Positions 7,424-15,042 of a DNA stretch of 26,027 bases are shown in pieces. How positions within the stretch are numbered: the stretch's first letter is position 1; every line of letters starts with the position of its first letter. Origin of the DNA: Akkermansiaceae bacterium UBA5020 (lineage in GTDB: Bacteria; Verrucomicrobiota; Verrucomicrobiia; Verrucomicrobiales; DEV007); the NCBI GenBank assembly GCA_002396885.1, contig DGXY01000122.1:974-27000 (forward strand), in the 5' to 3' direction. The notes below the pieces were generated by a model. That model was not told the origin of the DNA, made no database searches, and saw nothing but the letters and a program-made list of their open reading frames with translations. A program made the translations under genes and the position numbers.

Positions 7424-8359
7424 TCACACCGTGCAGATTTCCACCGCTTGCCTCAATGAGGCGATCTTGTCATCTCGCTTGGGGATGAATTCTTGGGCGA
7501 CCCACCCGCTGTAGCCGGTCGCGACGATCGCCTTCATGATCGCGGGGTAGAAAAGCTCCTGCGTCTCGTCGATCTCGGCCCGGCCCGGGACTCCGCCGGT
7601 GTGGTAGTGGCTGAAGTAAGGGTGGCGCTCCTGGATCGTGGCGATGATGTCGCCCTCCATGATCTGCATGTGGTAGATGTCGTAGAGGAGCTTGAAGTGC
7701 TCCGACGCGAGCTTGTCGCAGAGGGCAGCGCCCCACGAGGAGAGGTCGCACATGTAGTCCTTGTGGTTCACCTTCGAGTTGAGCAGCTCCATCGTCAGGG
7801 TGACGCCGTGCTTCTCACAGGTGGGAAGGAGCCGTTTGATCCCGACGGCACAGTTTTCGAGGCCTTGCTCGTCATCCATCCCGTCTCGGTTGCCCGAGAA
7901 ACAGATCACATTCATGAAGCCCGCCTCCGCGCTCTCGGCGATGAGCTTTTCGTAGAGAGCGACGAGGGTGTCGTGATGCTCGAGGCGATTGAAGGCGTGG
8001 GGGATTGAGCCGATCTTCTTCTTCACGCCGCCGATCTCGACCTCGGCCGAAGGGAAGCTGACCATGGGGCAGTGCATCCCGTGTTTTTTCATCGTGGGGA
8101 AATCGGCGGGATCGATCAGGTCGATCGCCTTGAGCCCGAACTCCTTGCCCGCGGTGCAGAGATCGTCGAGTGAGATATCCTGGTAACACCACTTGCAGGC
8201 CGAGTGATTGATTTTTCCGGCGACGCCGGCCTTGGCGGCGGCTTCTTCGGCGAGGGCGAATCTTTCGTTCATCGTTGCCGCTACCGCAGCCACCGACGCG
8301 GTGCAAGCGGAGACGAAGGAACGGCGGGAAAACGGAGAGGAAGGCGGGGGCGTTTGCAT
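7424..8359 (-). CDS. Tat-exported sugar isomerase-like TIM-barrel protein (hydroxypyruvate isomerase type)
   Basis: The 311-residue protein belongs to the AP-endonuclease-2/xylose-isomerase-like TIM-barrel superfamily and looks closest to hydroxypyruvate isomerases. The likely metal ligands are all present: E191 (TMELLNSK), D227 (LLYDIYHMQ), a His in FSHYHTGGVPGR (H251/H253) and E290 (VAQEFIPK). The N terminus carries a twin-arginine signal (S-R12-R13-S-F-V) and an Ala-rich hydrophobic stretch, so the folded enzyme is probably exported by Tat. Such Tat-tagged isomerase-like proteins are frequent in Planctomycetes/Verrucomicrobia. The exact substrate is not determined. The start at 8359 puts the twin-Arg at residues 12-13; an ATG four codons upstream (8371) is equally possible. 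The longer frame beginning at 8491 would bury the signal and is rejected. Confidence 0.83.
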   Translation of the reverse strand: MQTPPPSSPFSRRSFVSACTASVAAVAATMNERFALAEEAAAKAGVAGKINHSACKWCYQDISLDDLCTAGKEFGLKAIDLIDPADFPTMKKHGMHCPMVSFPSAEVEIGGVKKKIGSIPHAFNRLEHHDTLVALYEKLIAESAEAGFMNVICFSGNRDGMDDEQGLENCAVGIKRLLPTCEKHGVTLTMELLNSKVNHKDYMCDLSSWGAALCDKLASEHFKLLYDIYHMQIMEGDIIATIQERHPYFSHYHTGGVPGRAEIDETQELFYPAIMKAIVATGYSGWVAQEFIPKRDDKIASLRQAVEICTV

Positions 8360-8506
8360 GGGCGGAACCATAACGGAAAGGCATCGGGATGACGACTCCG
8401 GATTAGAGAAGAGACGGGATTCCAGCGCTGGCACGAATACGTGCGCCGCGTCCTTTGTCAGGAGAAAGGCCGGTCTGGTAGGCTTTCCCATCCGCTTCGC
8501 CGGTCT

Positions 8507-8923
8507 TCACAACATCCCGGCGGCGAGAACGGCAAGGAGGGGCAGGGGCACGACGCCCTGAACGGTGAGAAAGCGGCTACCTTGGTAGCGCGAAACGTGT
8601 TCGCCGTCCCACGTGAAAAGGCGTCGGCCCTGATAGGAGGCCACACCGCGATCGTCGATCTCGTAAAGCCGTTTACCCTGATACTGGGAGAGGTAGCGGC
8701 CATCCCACTCGTAGAGCCGTTTGCCCTGATATTGCGAAAGGTAGCGGCCGTCCCATTCGTAGAGGCGCTTGCCCTGATACTGGGAGAGATAGCGACCGTC
8801 CCACTCGTAAAGGGAACGACCCTGATAGATGCGGACCGCCGCATCGGAGGCTGACGTTTCCGGAAGGAGGGCGAAGAGGAGCGCGGCGAGCAGGGCGAGA
8901 GGCAGGATCGGCGTGTATTTCAT
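8507..8923 (-). CDS. Small exported protein made of 16-residue tandem repeats
   Basis: The 138-residue product has a signal peptide (PILPLALLAALLFALLPETSA), then repeats of consensus YQGKRLYEWDGRYLSQ, then a hydrophobic C-terminal tail (VVPLPLLAVLAAGML). Five full units and one degenerate unit are seen. The two central units are identical in protein sequence. Each has the pattern Y-Q-G-x-x-L-x-x-x-D-G, probably two short beta strands per unit, like other Tyr/Trp/Gly-rich beta repeats. I do not recognise the family and assign no function. Export to the periplasm or surface is inferred. The start at 8923 gives a normal signal peptide; an upstream ATG at 8986 would add 21 basic residues. A weak imperfect hairpin lies just after the stop (8462-8489). 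Confidence 0.75.
   Translation of the reverse strand: MKYTPILPLALLAALLFALLPETSASDAAVRIYQGRSLYEWDGRYLSQYQGKRLYEWDGRYLSQYQGKRLYEWDGRYLSQYQGKRLYEIDDRGVASYQGRRLFTWDGEHVSRYQGSRFLTVQGVVPLPLLAVLAAGML
8540..8827 (-). repeat. 48-bp coding tandem repeat, five units plus a degenerate sixth
   Basis: The 8-mer ccctgata (plus strand), or its variant ccttggta, recurs at 8580, 8628, 8676, 8724, 8772 and 8820, exactly 48 bp apart. The array lies within the exported repeat protein, and the unit length keeps the reading frame. Units at the gene's 5' end are most alike. Those toward the 3' end have diverged. Confidence 0.92.
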
Positions 8924-9292
8924 GATAAGTCGAGGTGAGGCGGGTTTGGCTTTCCTGAAGATATGACGAAAGGGAACTGAAAACATGCCGAAGGAGACGG
9001 CAAGGTGTGCGTTTTTTGGAACGCATGCCTGCGGAAGCGTGGAGCGGGATGGAGTAGGAAAACGGATCAGGGGGAATCATTATACCAACGTTCATTTTGG
9101 GGGCATCTAGCCGCGTGTCGCCCCTATCTTCGTCGAGGCCGTCTCGCGGCAGTGTCCCTGTCGCCGATCAGGCCCCGCTCCGTCGCCGCAGGGATCGCCT
9201 TCGCCCGCGGGTTCTGGCATCTCGGGCGTTTTGCGAGGGCCGACCATCCGCTCTACGGCGAAGACGTCCCTGCCGAGAAAAGGTCGCGCCGT
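8924..9292. other. Intergenic region between repeat protein and ligand-gated channel
   Basis: It should carry the promoter of the repeat-protein gene (minus strand) and the end of the channel transcript. No convincing -35/-10 pair or T-tailed terminator stands out. The frame of the channel stays open for about 60 codons after its stop, but the sequence is GC-rich and shows no conserved features, so I do not treat it as coding. Confidence 0.3.
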
Positions 9293-10357
9293 TCAAGGGC
9301 GGAAGAAGAGCAGGAGGAACACCAGCAGAATCAAGCTCACATGCGTGATCGGAAAGATCCACCGGCAGCGACGGTCGATCCGATCCCCCTTTTCAAAATG
9401 ACCATGACGGTCGCAGAGGCAGACGACGAGGTTGACGCCTGCCGTCGCGCTCATGAGAAGGAAGCTGAGGCTGACAACAGCATTGATGAAGGTGAAGTAG
9501 GAGATATGCGGCATGATGTCGCTGATCATCGTCTGATAAGCCACCGAGGTGAGAAGACCGACGAAGGAGACGCTCATGCGGTCCGCGAGGGAGGCCCGGT
9601 CCATCCAGAAGACACACCACGAAAGACCGACGATGACCAAGAGCGGAATGAGGACGAGACGGACCACGAAAAACGACTGCCGGTCCACCTCGATGGATAA
9701 AACCAGAGCCGAAGCCCGCTGATCCTTTCCGAGATAGGGGGCGTTGAGGTCTGAAAACGAGCCTTCCGCGCCCTGAAGCCGCCACTGGGGCACGCGGATG
9801 CTCGAGATCTCCGCCGTGACCGGCTCTACATCACCCGTCAGGCGCACTTCTCGATGATTGAAGCCAAGAACCTGAAAGACCGCCTCGAGCTGCTGGCGGT
9901 CGAAGGGGAAACGGCGCAGATCCAATTCCTTGTGCGCGATGGCATGGAGGTCCTGGATGAGGATGCAGGTGCCGTCGGGCCGGACCCGCAGAAGGATCCC
10001 TTGGATCTCAGGAATCTGCGACGCGTTCGCGAGGGTCACCTGAGGATACCAGGAGGGAGCGAGTTCGTCGAACTGGTAGGTTCCGTTGTATAGTTTTTCC
10101 ACGACTCCCTCCTTTGCCGGATCGAAGGCCTGGCGAGGGTCCTTCCACTCGAGGGTCAGTATTCCGGAGAACTCGAAGGTTTCCTCCTCATCGTCGATGT
10201 GCTGCAGACCGAGAAGGTGGAAGGAGGCCCTCACCTCGACCGGTGCGGACCGACTCGGGAGATCCAGCGCGGCGGAGTCGGCACCGATCGCGGCGGCATT
10301 GAAAACCGCAAGCGTCACCGCGAGCAAGAGCAATGGATTGGCGAACCAGATCGGCAT
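9293..10357 (-). CDS. Pentameric ligand-gated ion channel (ELIC-like, Cys-loop receptor superfamily)
   Basis: The 354-residue protein has a signal peptide (about 1-26), an extracellular beta-sandwich domain (about 38-228) and four membrane helices: M1 230-251, M2 258-280, M3 286-312, M4 333-352. Superfamily hallmarks are WKDPRQAFD (71-79), the Pro-loop DLRRFPFDRQQLE without the flanking Cys pair (as in other prokaryotic members), and an M2 that aligns well with ELIC (DRM-S-SF---LT-VAYQ). By that alignment -1' is D259, 2' S262, 6' V266, 9' L269, 13' A273, 16' T276 and 20' D280. The -1' and 20' acids suggest cation selectivity (inference). The ligand is unknown; ELIC itself responds to primary amines. 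There is no long M3-M4 loop. It is a monocistronic-looking gene with a strong dyad in its leader. Confidence 0.92.
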   Translation of the reverse strand: MPIWFANPLLLLAVTLAVFNAAAIGADSAALDLPSRSAPVEVRASFHLLGLQHIDDEEETFEFSGILTLEWKDPRQAFDPAKEGVVEKLYNGTYQFDELAPSWYPQVTLANASQIPEIQGILLRVRPDGTCILIQDLHAIAHKELDLRRFPFDRQQLEAVFQVLGFNHREVRLTGDVEPVTAEISSIRVPQWRLQGAEGSFSDLNAPYLGKDQRASALVLSIEVDRQSFFVVRLVLIPLLVIVGLSWCVFWMDRASLADRMSVSFVGLLTSVAYQTMISDIMPHISYFTFINAVVSLSFLLMSATAGVNLVVCLCDRHGHFEKGDRIDRRCRWIFPITHVSLILLVFLLLFFRP

Positions 10358-10361
10358 GGGT

Positions 10362-10403
10362 ATCGGACAGGAGCTGTTCCGATAAGCTCTCCCGATGTCC
10401 GAT
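10362..10403. promoter_or_regulatory. Inverted repeat just upstream of the channel start codon
   Basis: ATCGGACA (10362-10369) and TGTCCGAT (10396-10403) are perfect 8-bp inverted repeats. Inside them GAGCT (10371-10375) pairs with AGCTC (10385-10389) around a 9-nt loop. The structure begins 5 nt before the channel start codon on the minus strand. In RNA it would fold over the ribosome-binding region; in DNA it could be an operator. TCCGAT also recurs at 10378 and 10413. Confidence 0.5.
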
Positions 10404-10522
10404 TCAACGGATTCCGATGGGATCTTTTCGTGCCGACGGCCCCTTGAAGGGAGTGTTGTGGCACAGCGAAACCCACCATGTCTGCGGCGCGATCCCCTCC
10501 GGAATCGGACCGGCGGGTGAGT

Positions 10523-12868
10523 TCACTTCTGCTCCACCGTCACCCGGATGATCTCGCCGGTGAAGGCGCTGGGCGGTCCGGGTTGGTAGTCGTTGGAGAC
10601 ACTGGTCTCTCCATCCAGACCCACATCCGCCCCTTCATCCGCCGAGAACACGAAGGGCTGGGTCTTCGGGATTTGCCCCTCGGCAACTTTTTCGCCATCA
10701 ACATTCAGGATGGACTTGCCACCGGTGCCCGGCTTTTTCTCGTCGGGGATGAACTCGTAGCTGATGACGTGCTTGCCGGGCGCGAGGGCGGTTTCGCTGG
10801 CGATCTTGGTGCGCTCGAGGCCGAAGAAGTTGTATTCGTGGTGCGCCTTGCCGTCTTTCATGTAGAGCGCCCATCCGCCGAAGGATCCCGCCTGCGCGAG
10901 GATGACGCCTTGCGTCTTGTCGTCCTTCAGCTCCACTTCGGCGGCGATGGTGTGACGCACGCCCTTCACGTTGATGAAGGCGTTCTCAAGCATCCCCGTC
11001 ATGCCTGGATAGACCGTCAGCGTCTTGCGCCCGTTCAACAGGTCGGGCCGCCCGGCGATCGCTGGATTGAAGCGCTCGGAGCGGCGGTCGTCGATGGGGT
11101 AGACGTGGTTGCGGAGCGCTTCCGTTTCAAAGACGGCCTGCAGTTCCTTCAGCTTGGCGGGATTCTCCTCGGCGAGATTGTTGGCTTCGCTGAAATCCTC
11201 ATCCACCTTGTAGAGTTCCCAGATATCGTCTTTGACCGCGGGAAGCGGCACCATCAGCCAAGGAATCGAGTGCCGGGTGCAGGCGACCCAGCCTTCATGA
11301 TAGATACCTCGATTGCCGAACATTTCGAAGTATTGCGTCGTGCGTTGATCCGGGGCTTTCGGTGCGTCGGCGGAATAGAGCATCGAGACTCCGTCCATGG
11401 GGCGCTGTTTCACGCCGTTGACCATCGTCGGCTGCGGAATCTGCGCCGCTTCGAGCGCCGTCGGAGCCACGTCGATGACATGGTGGAACTGGCTCCGCAC
11501 TTCGCCCTTCGCCTTGATGCCCTTGGGCCAGTGCATCACCATGCCGTTGCGCGTGCCGCCGAAGTGGCTCGCCACCTGCTTCGTCCATTGGAAAGGCGTG
11601 TTGCAAGCGTGGGCCCAGCCGATCGCGAAGTGCGGGAAAGTGTTCGGCCCGCCCCATTCTTCGATGTGACCCATCATCTGGTCGGCGGTGCCGATGATGC
11701 CGTTGAGAGCCATCATTTCGTTGTAGGCGCCTTCCGGGCCACCCTCGGCACTCGCCCCGTTGTCGCCCACGATGTAGAAGAAGAGCGTGTTCTCCAGTTC
11801 GCCGATCGCTTCCAAATGCGCGACAAGGCGGCCTACCTCATGGTCGGTGTGCTCGGCGAAACCGGCGAAGGTCTCCATCTGCCGCTCGAAGAGCCGCTTC
11901 TGGTCGTCGCTCATGTCATCCCAAGCAGGGATTTCCGCAGGCCGTGGGGTCAGTTTTGTATCGGCGGGGATGACGCCGAGCTTCTTCTGCCGCTGGAAGG
12001 TCTCCTCGCGCATCTTGTCCCATCCACCGTTGAAACGTCCCTTGTATTTGGCGATCCACTCTTTCGGCGCATGGTGCGGGGCGTGCGTCGCGCCGGTCGC
12101 GAAATACAGGTAGAAGGGTTTGTCGGGTGTCAGTGCCTGCTGCGCACTGAACCAATTGATGGCCTGGTCGGTCATATCGACGGTGAAGTGATAGTCGGGC
12201 GACTGCTTGTGCTCGACTCGCGTCACGCCGTCGAACAGGGCTGGTGCCCACTGGTTCGTCTCCCCGCCGATGAAGCCATAGAATTTGTCGAAACCCGATC
12301 CCGTCGGCCAGCGGTCCATCGGACCGGAAATCGAAACCTCCCACGGAGGCGTCTCGTGATATTTTCCAAAGGCCCCAGTGCTGTAGCCGTTTTGCCGCAG
12401 GATCTCCGCGAGCGTGGTGATCTCCTTCGGACGGATCCCGGTGTTGCCTGGAAAGGCCGTCGCCAGTTCCATGATCGCCCCCGCGTTGTTTGCATGATGG
12501 TTGTGCCCCGTGAGCAGGGCCGTCCGGGTCGGGCTGCAGAGTGCCGTGGTGTGAAAGCGATTGTATTTAAGCCCGCCACCCGCCAGCTTTTCCAGCGTCG
12601 GCATTTCGATGGGACCACCGAAAGCGCTGCTCGCGCCGAAGCCGATGTCGTCGATCAGCACAATGACCACGTTCGGCGCGCCCTCCGGAGCCGTCACCGC
12701 GAAGCGCGGCGGTGCCTTCGCCTCGCGGGCGTCGAGGATCGTGATCGTTTCCTGCGTCGGTTCCAGAATCGGCAGGACGGTGCGGTCGAGGGTATCGGCG
12801 GCGGAGGCCCAACCGGAGAAGAAGAGCCCGAGGAGGGCGAGGCGGCAAAGAGGACTTGTTCGATTCAT
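10523..12868 (-). CDS. Secreted type I sulfatase (arylsulfatase-like)
   Basis: The 781-residue protein has a signal peptide (about 1-23), then an alkaline-phosphatase-fold sulfatase domain. The formylglycine motif C111-S-P-T-R115-T-A-L-L-T-G is intact, so the Cys must be converted by a formylglycine-generating enzyme, which is not in this window. Calcium-binding acids D73/D74 (LIDDIGFG) and D-N in VGDNGAS are present. The C-terminal about 180 residues (after ERFNPAIAGRP) form an extra beta-rich region ending in TGEIIRVTVEQK, as in the long arylsulfatases near 780 residues. It probably hydrolyses sulfate esters of external substrates; specificity cannot be read from sequence. A 2.6-kb antisense open frame across this gene is a GC artefact. 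The ion channel follows after 165 nt. Confidence 0.92.
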   Translation of the reverse strand: MNRTSPLCRLALLGLFFSGWASAADTLDRTVLPILEPTQETITILDAREAKAPPRFAVTAPEGAPNVVIVLIDDIGFGASSAFGGPIEMPTLEKLAGGGLKYNRFHTTALCSPTRTALLTGHNHHANNAGAIMELATAFPGNTGIRPKEITTLAEILRQNGYSTGAFGKYHETPPWEVSISGPMDRWPTGSGFDKFYGFIGGETNQWAPALFDGVTRVEHKQSPDYHFTVDMTDQAINWFSAQQALTPDKPFYLYFATGATHAPHHAPKEWIAKYKGRFNGGWDKMREETFQRQKKLGVIPADTKLTPRPAEIPAWDDMSDDQKRLFERQMETFAGFAEHTDHEVGRLVAHLEAIGELENTLFFYIVGDNGASAEGGPEGAYNEMMALNGIIGTADQMMGHIEEWGGPNTFPHFAIGWAHACNTPFQWTKQVASHFGGTRNGMVMHWPKGIKAKGEVRSQFHHVIDVAPTALEAAQIPQPTMVNGVKQRPMDGVSMLYSADAPKAPDQRTTQYFEMFGNRGIYHEGWVACTRHSIPWLMVPLPAVKDDIWELYKVDEDFSEANNLAEENPAKLKELQAVFETEALRNHVYPIDDRRSERFNPAIAGRPDLLNGRKTLTVYPGMTGMLENAFINVKGVRHTIAAEVELKDDKTQGVILAQAGSFGGWALYMKDGKAHHEYNFFGLERTKIASETALAPGKHVISYEFIPDEKKPGTGGKSILNVDGEKVAEGQIPKTQPFVFSADEGADVGLDGETSVSNDYQPGPPSAFTGEIIRVTVEQK

Positions 12869-13182
12869 GGGGATGCAAGGACTTTTGAGACGTTATTGGA
12901 GAAGGTGGAAAACCGGATTGTGAAAAACTCCGCATTTCTTGCGCCGGACCAATTTCAATTCGAGGCGTCTCCCGGGGGCTTCGATCCAAGACCCAATCTT
13001 CTTGCCATCGATCTCGATCGAATTCTTGCCCGCATTCTGCACCCAAGGCCGCTTGCGTTTCTACTCGCCGCGGCGTGGAGTTCAGTAGGTTCGGGTTGGG
13101 TGATTGCCTTCAGCGCTTGTCAGGTTGCAGGTTGCGCCCCCGCCTGACAACCCCGTGCCATCCTGCAATAAGAGGGGCGTCT
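12869..13182. other. Intergenic region with an orphan short frame
   Basis: This stretch lies between the GGDEF gene end and the sulfatase start (both minus). On the minus strand a 49-codon frame from a GTG at 13042 to a stop at 12893 reads VQNAGKNSIEIDGKKIGSWI and continues basic (LELKLVRRKKCG). A TAG lies six codons before the GTG and no start signal is seen. The codon usage looks coding, so it could be a gene remnant or a tiny gene, but no family is recognised. Confidence 0.3.
13117..13150 (-). terminator. Hairpin downstream of the GGDEF gene, possible terminator
   Basis: TTGTCAGG (13117-13124) and CCTGACAA (13143-13150) are perfect 8-bp inverted repeats with an 18-nt loop, 33-66 nt after the stop of the GGDEF gene. 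No T-run follows on the minus strand, so it may be a barrier hairpin or an operator and not an intrinsic terminator. Confidence 0.4.
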
Positions 13183-14376
13183 TCAATGCGCCCCGCCCAA
13201 ACACACTCGGTCCCGGCCTTCGGCCTTGGCCCGATACATTGCCTGATCGGCGACCTCGATAAAGTCGCGTTGGCGCACGCGCCAGTCGGCGGGAGGTCCT
13301 TCGGGGAACCCGCACTCGCGATACGAGGCGACGCCGATGCTCGCGGAGAATGCCCCCTTGAGATGCAGGGCGGGGCGCCCATCTTCGCCTGGCTCGGAGA
13401 GGAAGGTGGTCGCGGCGATGGCACCGCGCACCGACTCGGCCGTGGCGACGGCCTCACTGGCGGTGAGCCCGGGAAGGATCGCGACAAACTCATCACCTCC
13501 ATAGCGTGCGAGGGTGGCGCGGGGATCGGTGACGAGCCGGCCGATGAGTTGTCCAACCTCCGAAATGACTTGGCTGCCGACGAGATGGCCGTGCGCATCG
13601 ACCACCGCCTTGAAGCGATCAAGGTCGAGGAAGACCAGGCTCAGCTCGTCATCTTTTTCCTCGCGTCGCTCGAGCTCGACGCGGAGCTGGTGGTGAAAGA
13701 ATCGATCGTTGCGGAGTCCCGTGAGGTCGTCGCGCCGGGCCGCCTCGCGATGGTGGAAGGCGTCGGCGAGATTGAGAAGGGAATTTGAGGCGTAGCCCGA
13801 GAGCACTTCGAGCAGTTTGCGATCCTCCTCGCGGAAACCTTCGTCGCCGAGCCGGTTGAAGAGGGCGATGACGCCGACGGTTTCTTCCGCGACCGCGATT
13901 GGAACACCGAGGATCGTGCGGGTGACGTAGTGGGAGAGATCGTCGAAGGCGGAGTAGAAATCGCGATCTTCGCGCGCGGCATTGTGGCGTTCGGCACGGC
14001 CTTCCCGGAAAATGCGTCCGGTGATGCCTTGGGCAACAGGCAGACTGCTTCCGATGATCTTTTCAGCACCGCTCCCGAAGGCCGCGACGTAGACGAGGTC
14101 GTTTTCGCTGCCCGTGATCCCCGAAAGGCAGATCGATCCGCTTTCGGAGGGCACATACTTCTGTGCGGTCCAGAGAATGTCGCGGAAGACAGCGGTGAGG
14201 CGCGGCAGTCCGGGCCCGGCCGAGCGGATGAGGCGATGCTCCGCCCATGCCCCGATCAACTCGGGGGCGAGGGTGGGAATGCCGTTGTCGTCGGATTCTT
14301 CGCGCATCGTGACCGCCGAGGATACGACGCGATGCGGGTTGCCACAACGTGAGACTTGGTCGTTGTGGGACGACAT
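13183..14376 (-). CDS. GAF-GGDEF diguanylate cyclase
   Basis: This 397-residue cytoplasmic protein has a GAF sensor domain at about 62-205 and a GGDEF domain at 216-397. The GGDEF domain shows DDLTGLRND (216-224), the metal Asp in LVFLDLDRFK (D251) and an intact RYGGDEF signature (GGDEF at 293-297), so it should make cyclic di-GMP from two GTP. The inhibitory I-site RxxD expected five residues before GGDEF is absent (DPRA at 284-287), so product inhibition at that site is unlikely. No membrane segment is present, so the GAF domain probably senses a soluble ligand or redox state. The start is the ATG at 14376, directly after a TTG at 14379; a shorter start at 14307 would still leave both domains intact. 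It is divergent from the small CxxC membrane protein gene. Confidence 0.9.
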   Translation of the reverse strand: MSSHNDQVSRCGNPHRVVSSAVTMREESDDNGIPTLAPELIGAWAEHRLIRSAGPGLPRLTAVFRDILWTAQKYVPSESGSICLSGITGSENDLVYVAAFGSGAEKIIGSSLPVAQGITGRIFREGRAERHNAAREDRDFYSAFDDLSHYVTRTILGVPIAVAEETVGVIALFNRLGDEGFREEDRKLLEVLSGYASNSLLNLADAFHHREAARRDDLTGLRNDRFFHHQLRVELERREEKDDELSLVFLDLDRFKAVVDAHGHLVGSQVISEVGQLIGRLVTDPRATLARYGGDEFVAILPGLTASEAVATAESVRGAIAATTFLSEPGEDGRPALHLKGAFSASIGVASYRECGFPEGPPADWRVRQRDFIEVADQAMYRAKAEGRDRVCLGGAH

Positions 14377-14438
14377 CAACGGATCTCGTCACTGTTTTCA
14401 CTTGCTTGAGATGCGATCGGGATCACATTGGCCACGCT

Positions 14439-14822
14439 TTGAAGTCTCCTCTTGCCAAAGGCCTTGCGTTGTTCGCCGGAGTGCACCTCCTCGGCGTTCA
14501 CTGGCTGGCCTTGCAGATGGTCGCGTGGATGGGGATGTTCGCGCTGAGCTCCCAGCAGGGCGATCTCGCCGGGGCGCTCGAGAAAACTTTCGATGGGAAA
14601 CACCCTTGTCCCCTCTGCTCGGCGGTCGAGTCGGGCCAGCAGAAGGAAAGGGAGCAACAGCAGAAACAACTCGTCGACACGGTCAACAAGGTGAGCGCGG
14701 TGCCCCTGGTGGCTTTCGTTCTGCCCCAACCGACCGAGACGGTGCTCTTCTATTTCGAAACGGCAGGGTCCTGCGATTTCGTTTCGATCCGTCCGCCCTC
14801 GCCGCCTCCGTGGCTGGCTTGA
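14439..14822 (+). CDS. Small membrane protein with FDGKHPCPLC motif
   Basis: This predicted protein of about 127 residues has one hydrophobic helix (about 8-36), then LSSQQGD and the motif F51-D-G-K-H-P-C57-P-L-C60, then a Gln/Glu-rich helix and a Pro-rich end. I recall similar FDGKHPC-xC proteins as small unnamed proteins near metal-efflux or TonB-linked genes, but cannot name the family. The CxxC could bind a metal or form a disulfide outside the membrane. No ATG fits well. The only in-frame ATG (14349) lies inside the divergent GGDEF gene, so a TTG at 14439 is proposed. The His-rich beta-barrel gene follows on the same strand, suggesting a shared role in metal handling (inference). Confidence 0.6.
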   Translation: MKSPLAKGLALFAGVHLLGVHWLALQMVAWMGMFALSSQQGDLAGALEKTFDGKHPCPLCSAVESGQQKEREQQQKQLVDTVNKVSAVPLVAFVLPQPTETVLFYFETAGSCDFVSIRPPSPPPWLA

Positions 14823-14840
14823 GCGGGCGTGTTCACCTTT

Positions 14841-14865
14841 CCCAGGTCCTTTTCCCGGACCCGGG
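14841..14865 (+). terminator. Hairpin after the CxxC protein gene
   Basis: CCCAGGTCC (14841-14849) pairs with GGACCCGGG (14857-14865) with one mismatch and a 7-nt loop, 19 nt after the stop. There is no T-run. A second perfect dyad, CGTCGC-gct-GCGACG at 14970-14984, lies about 60 nt before the next gene and may be regulatory. Confidence 0.35.
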
Positions 14866-15042
14866 CCTTGCCCTGTGATCGCGTCGATCGCGCCTAGCCA
14901 CATCGCTCCCGTCTTCTCCAGCACTCCCGGGTGACCGCGTGCTGACGATGCCTGATCCTCCCTCACTACCGTCGCGCTGCGACGTGTCGGGAGCGAGCCC
15001 GTGGATCTCTCACCAGCCATTGCCGGCACCCTTTTTTTAGCC

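Noticed and set aside
8540..8827. CRISPR array
   Set aside because: The 48-bp repeats are contiguous without unique spacers and encode protein in frame.
9100..9292. C-terminal continuation of the ion channel past its stop
   Set aside because: The frame stays open for about 60 codons, but the family ends right after M4 and the sequence there looks non-coding.
10478..13147. 889-codon open frame on the plus strand
   Set aside because: It is antisense to the whole sulfatase gene, whose motifs are complete. High GC leaves the opposite frame open. The translation is Arg/His/Val-rich with no conserved features.
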